From the NCBI RefSeq assembly GCF_900476105.1, contig NZ_LS991951.1, forward strand, positions 558,001 through 622,000: a stretch of DNA of 64,000 bases, read 5' to 3'. This stretch comes from Mycoplasmopsis edwardii. GTDB lineage: Bacteria; Bacillota_I; Bacilli_A; Mycoplasmatales; Metamycoplasmataceae. The notes beneath the pieces were generated by a model, which made no database searches, was not told the DNA's origin, and was given only the letters and a program-made list of their open reading frames with translations. Made by a program: the position numbers and the translations under genes. This document shows positions 63,659 through 64,000 of this stretch, piece after piece (within the stretch, counting starts at the first letter, position 1; each line of letters starts with the position of its first letter).

Positions 63659-64000
63659 TTATTTGTAAGCTAATTTTTTATCGTAAGTTTCGGGTGAAAG
63701 GTCTTTTAAAAACTCAGTCATTAAATTAATTGTTGCTTGAATATCTACTAATGAAGCAACTCCAATTGGGCTGTGTAAGTATCTTTGTGGAATTGAAATA
63801 GTCATAACAGCAGCTCCACCTGGAGCATATTGTAATTCCGCAGCATCTGTTCCACCACCAGCAGCAACATATTTGTAAGCAGGGATTTTGTTTTGAGATG
63901 AAATTTCAAATAAGTATTTAATTAATTTTGGATCAGGTAATGTTCCACCATCTTTAACTAAAATACTTACTCCTTTACCTAATACTGGTGTTCCTTCAAC
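63659..64000 (-). CDS. M42-family aminopeptidase, C-terminal part
   Basis: The last 113 residues are in the window; the rest lies to the right. The M42 (glutamyl aminopeptidase / deblocking aminopeptidase) end is clear: VLGKGVSILVKDGGTLPD, AAGGGTDAAELQYAPGGAAVMTISIPQRYLHSPIGVA, where GGTDA and the His of RYLHS provide the active-site and metal-binding surroundings. It would trim peptides in the cytoplasm, complementary to PepF. No internal TGA in the visible part. Confidence 0.92.
   Translation of the reverse strand, partial: VEGTPVLGKGVSILVKDGGTLPDPKLIKYLFEISSQNKIPAYKYVAAGGGTDAAELQYAPGGAAVMTISIPQRYLHSPIGVASLVDIQATINLMTEFLKDLSPETYDKKLAYK

Overview
The window comes from an AT-rich mollicute that reads UGA as tryptophan. 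Nearly every gene is interrupted by in-frame TGA codons at positions where Trp fits the family. The gene set fits a mycoplasma of the hominis group (Mycoplasmopsis-like): lipoproteins with MKKK...SC signals, a fused SecDF, an Opp operon with a giant OppF, and the mycoplasma-only F1-like X0 ATPase. I cannot name the species from sequence alone. I see no tRNA, rRNA, CRISPR array or intact insertion sequence.

Layout. (1) 1-12.2 kb, minus strand: one co-directional cluster. It starts with an immunoglobulin-binding protein (MIB / protein M family), continues with all seven genes of an F1-like X0 ATPase (MSC_0624 to MSC_0618 families), and ends with the start of an immunoglobulin protease (MIP, DUF31) cut by the left edge. 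(2) 12.5-15.2 kb, minus: deoD-deoA-deoC nucleoside salvage, with DeoC carrying an internal in-frame deletion. (3) 15.3-17.1 kb, plus: fpg, a nicotinamidase-like hydrolase and a Smr protein. (4) 17.1-21.6 kb, minus: secDF, ruvB, ruvA, rpmF. (5) 21.7-22.7 kb, plus: tmcAL. (6) 22.7-26.5 kb, minus: comEA-comEC-holA and an unknown gene. (7) 26.5-31.5 kb, minus: a pseudouridine synthase, gatC-gatA-gatB and a YihY-like membrane protein. (8) 31.7-39.3 kb, minus: the housekeeping F1Fo ATP synthase operon followed by lemA. (9) 39.4-40.5 kb, plus: rbfA and ppa. (10) 40.5-52.4 kb, minus: pepF-oppA-oppB-oppC-oppD-oppF and two small genes. (11) 52.4-53 kb: restriction-gene debris. (12) 53-58.5 kb, plus: secA, a small unknown gene, an ABC-F ATPase and rsmE. 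(13) 58.7-64 kb: a decayed gene, two lipoproteins, a frameshifted hydrolase, a dihydrolipoamide-dehydrogenase-like flavoprotein and the end of an M42 aminopeptidase.

Two things stand out. First, the leader of the pepF-opp operon (52.0-52.4 kb) holds what I read as a complete lysine riboswitch (L box). It has a perfect P1, the conserved core blocks, an intrinsic terminator just before the pepF Shine-Dalgarno, and a 12-bp antiterminator linking the P1 3' arm to the terminator. Upstream of it lie a leaderless 24-codon leader ORF and two mutually exclusive hairpins. This would make oligopeptide import and hydrolysis respond to lysine in an organism that probably gets lysine from peptides. Second, MIB and MIP sit at opposite ends of one F1-like ATPase operon, in keeping with a surface machine that captures and cleaves antibody, and a 16-A tract lies just upstream of the likely MIB promoter.

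Across the window, most plus-strand transcription units start 6-7 nt after a TATAAT box with no Shine-Dalgarno (fpg, tmcAL, rbfA, ppa, secA), so leaderless initiation appears common here.
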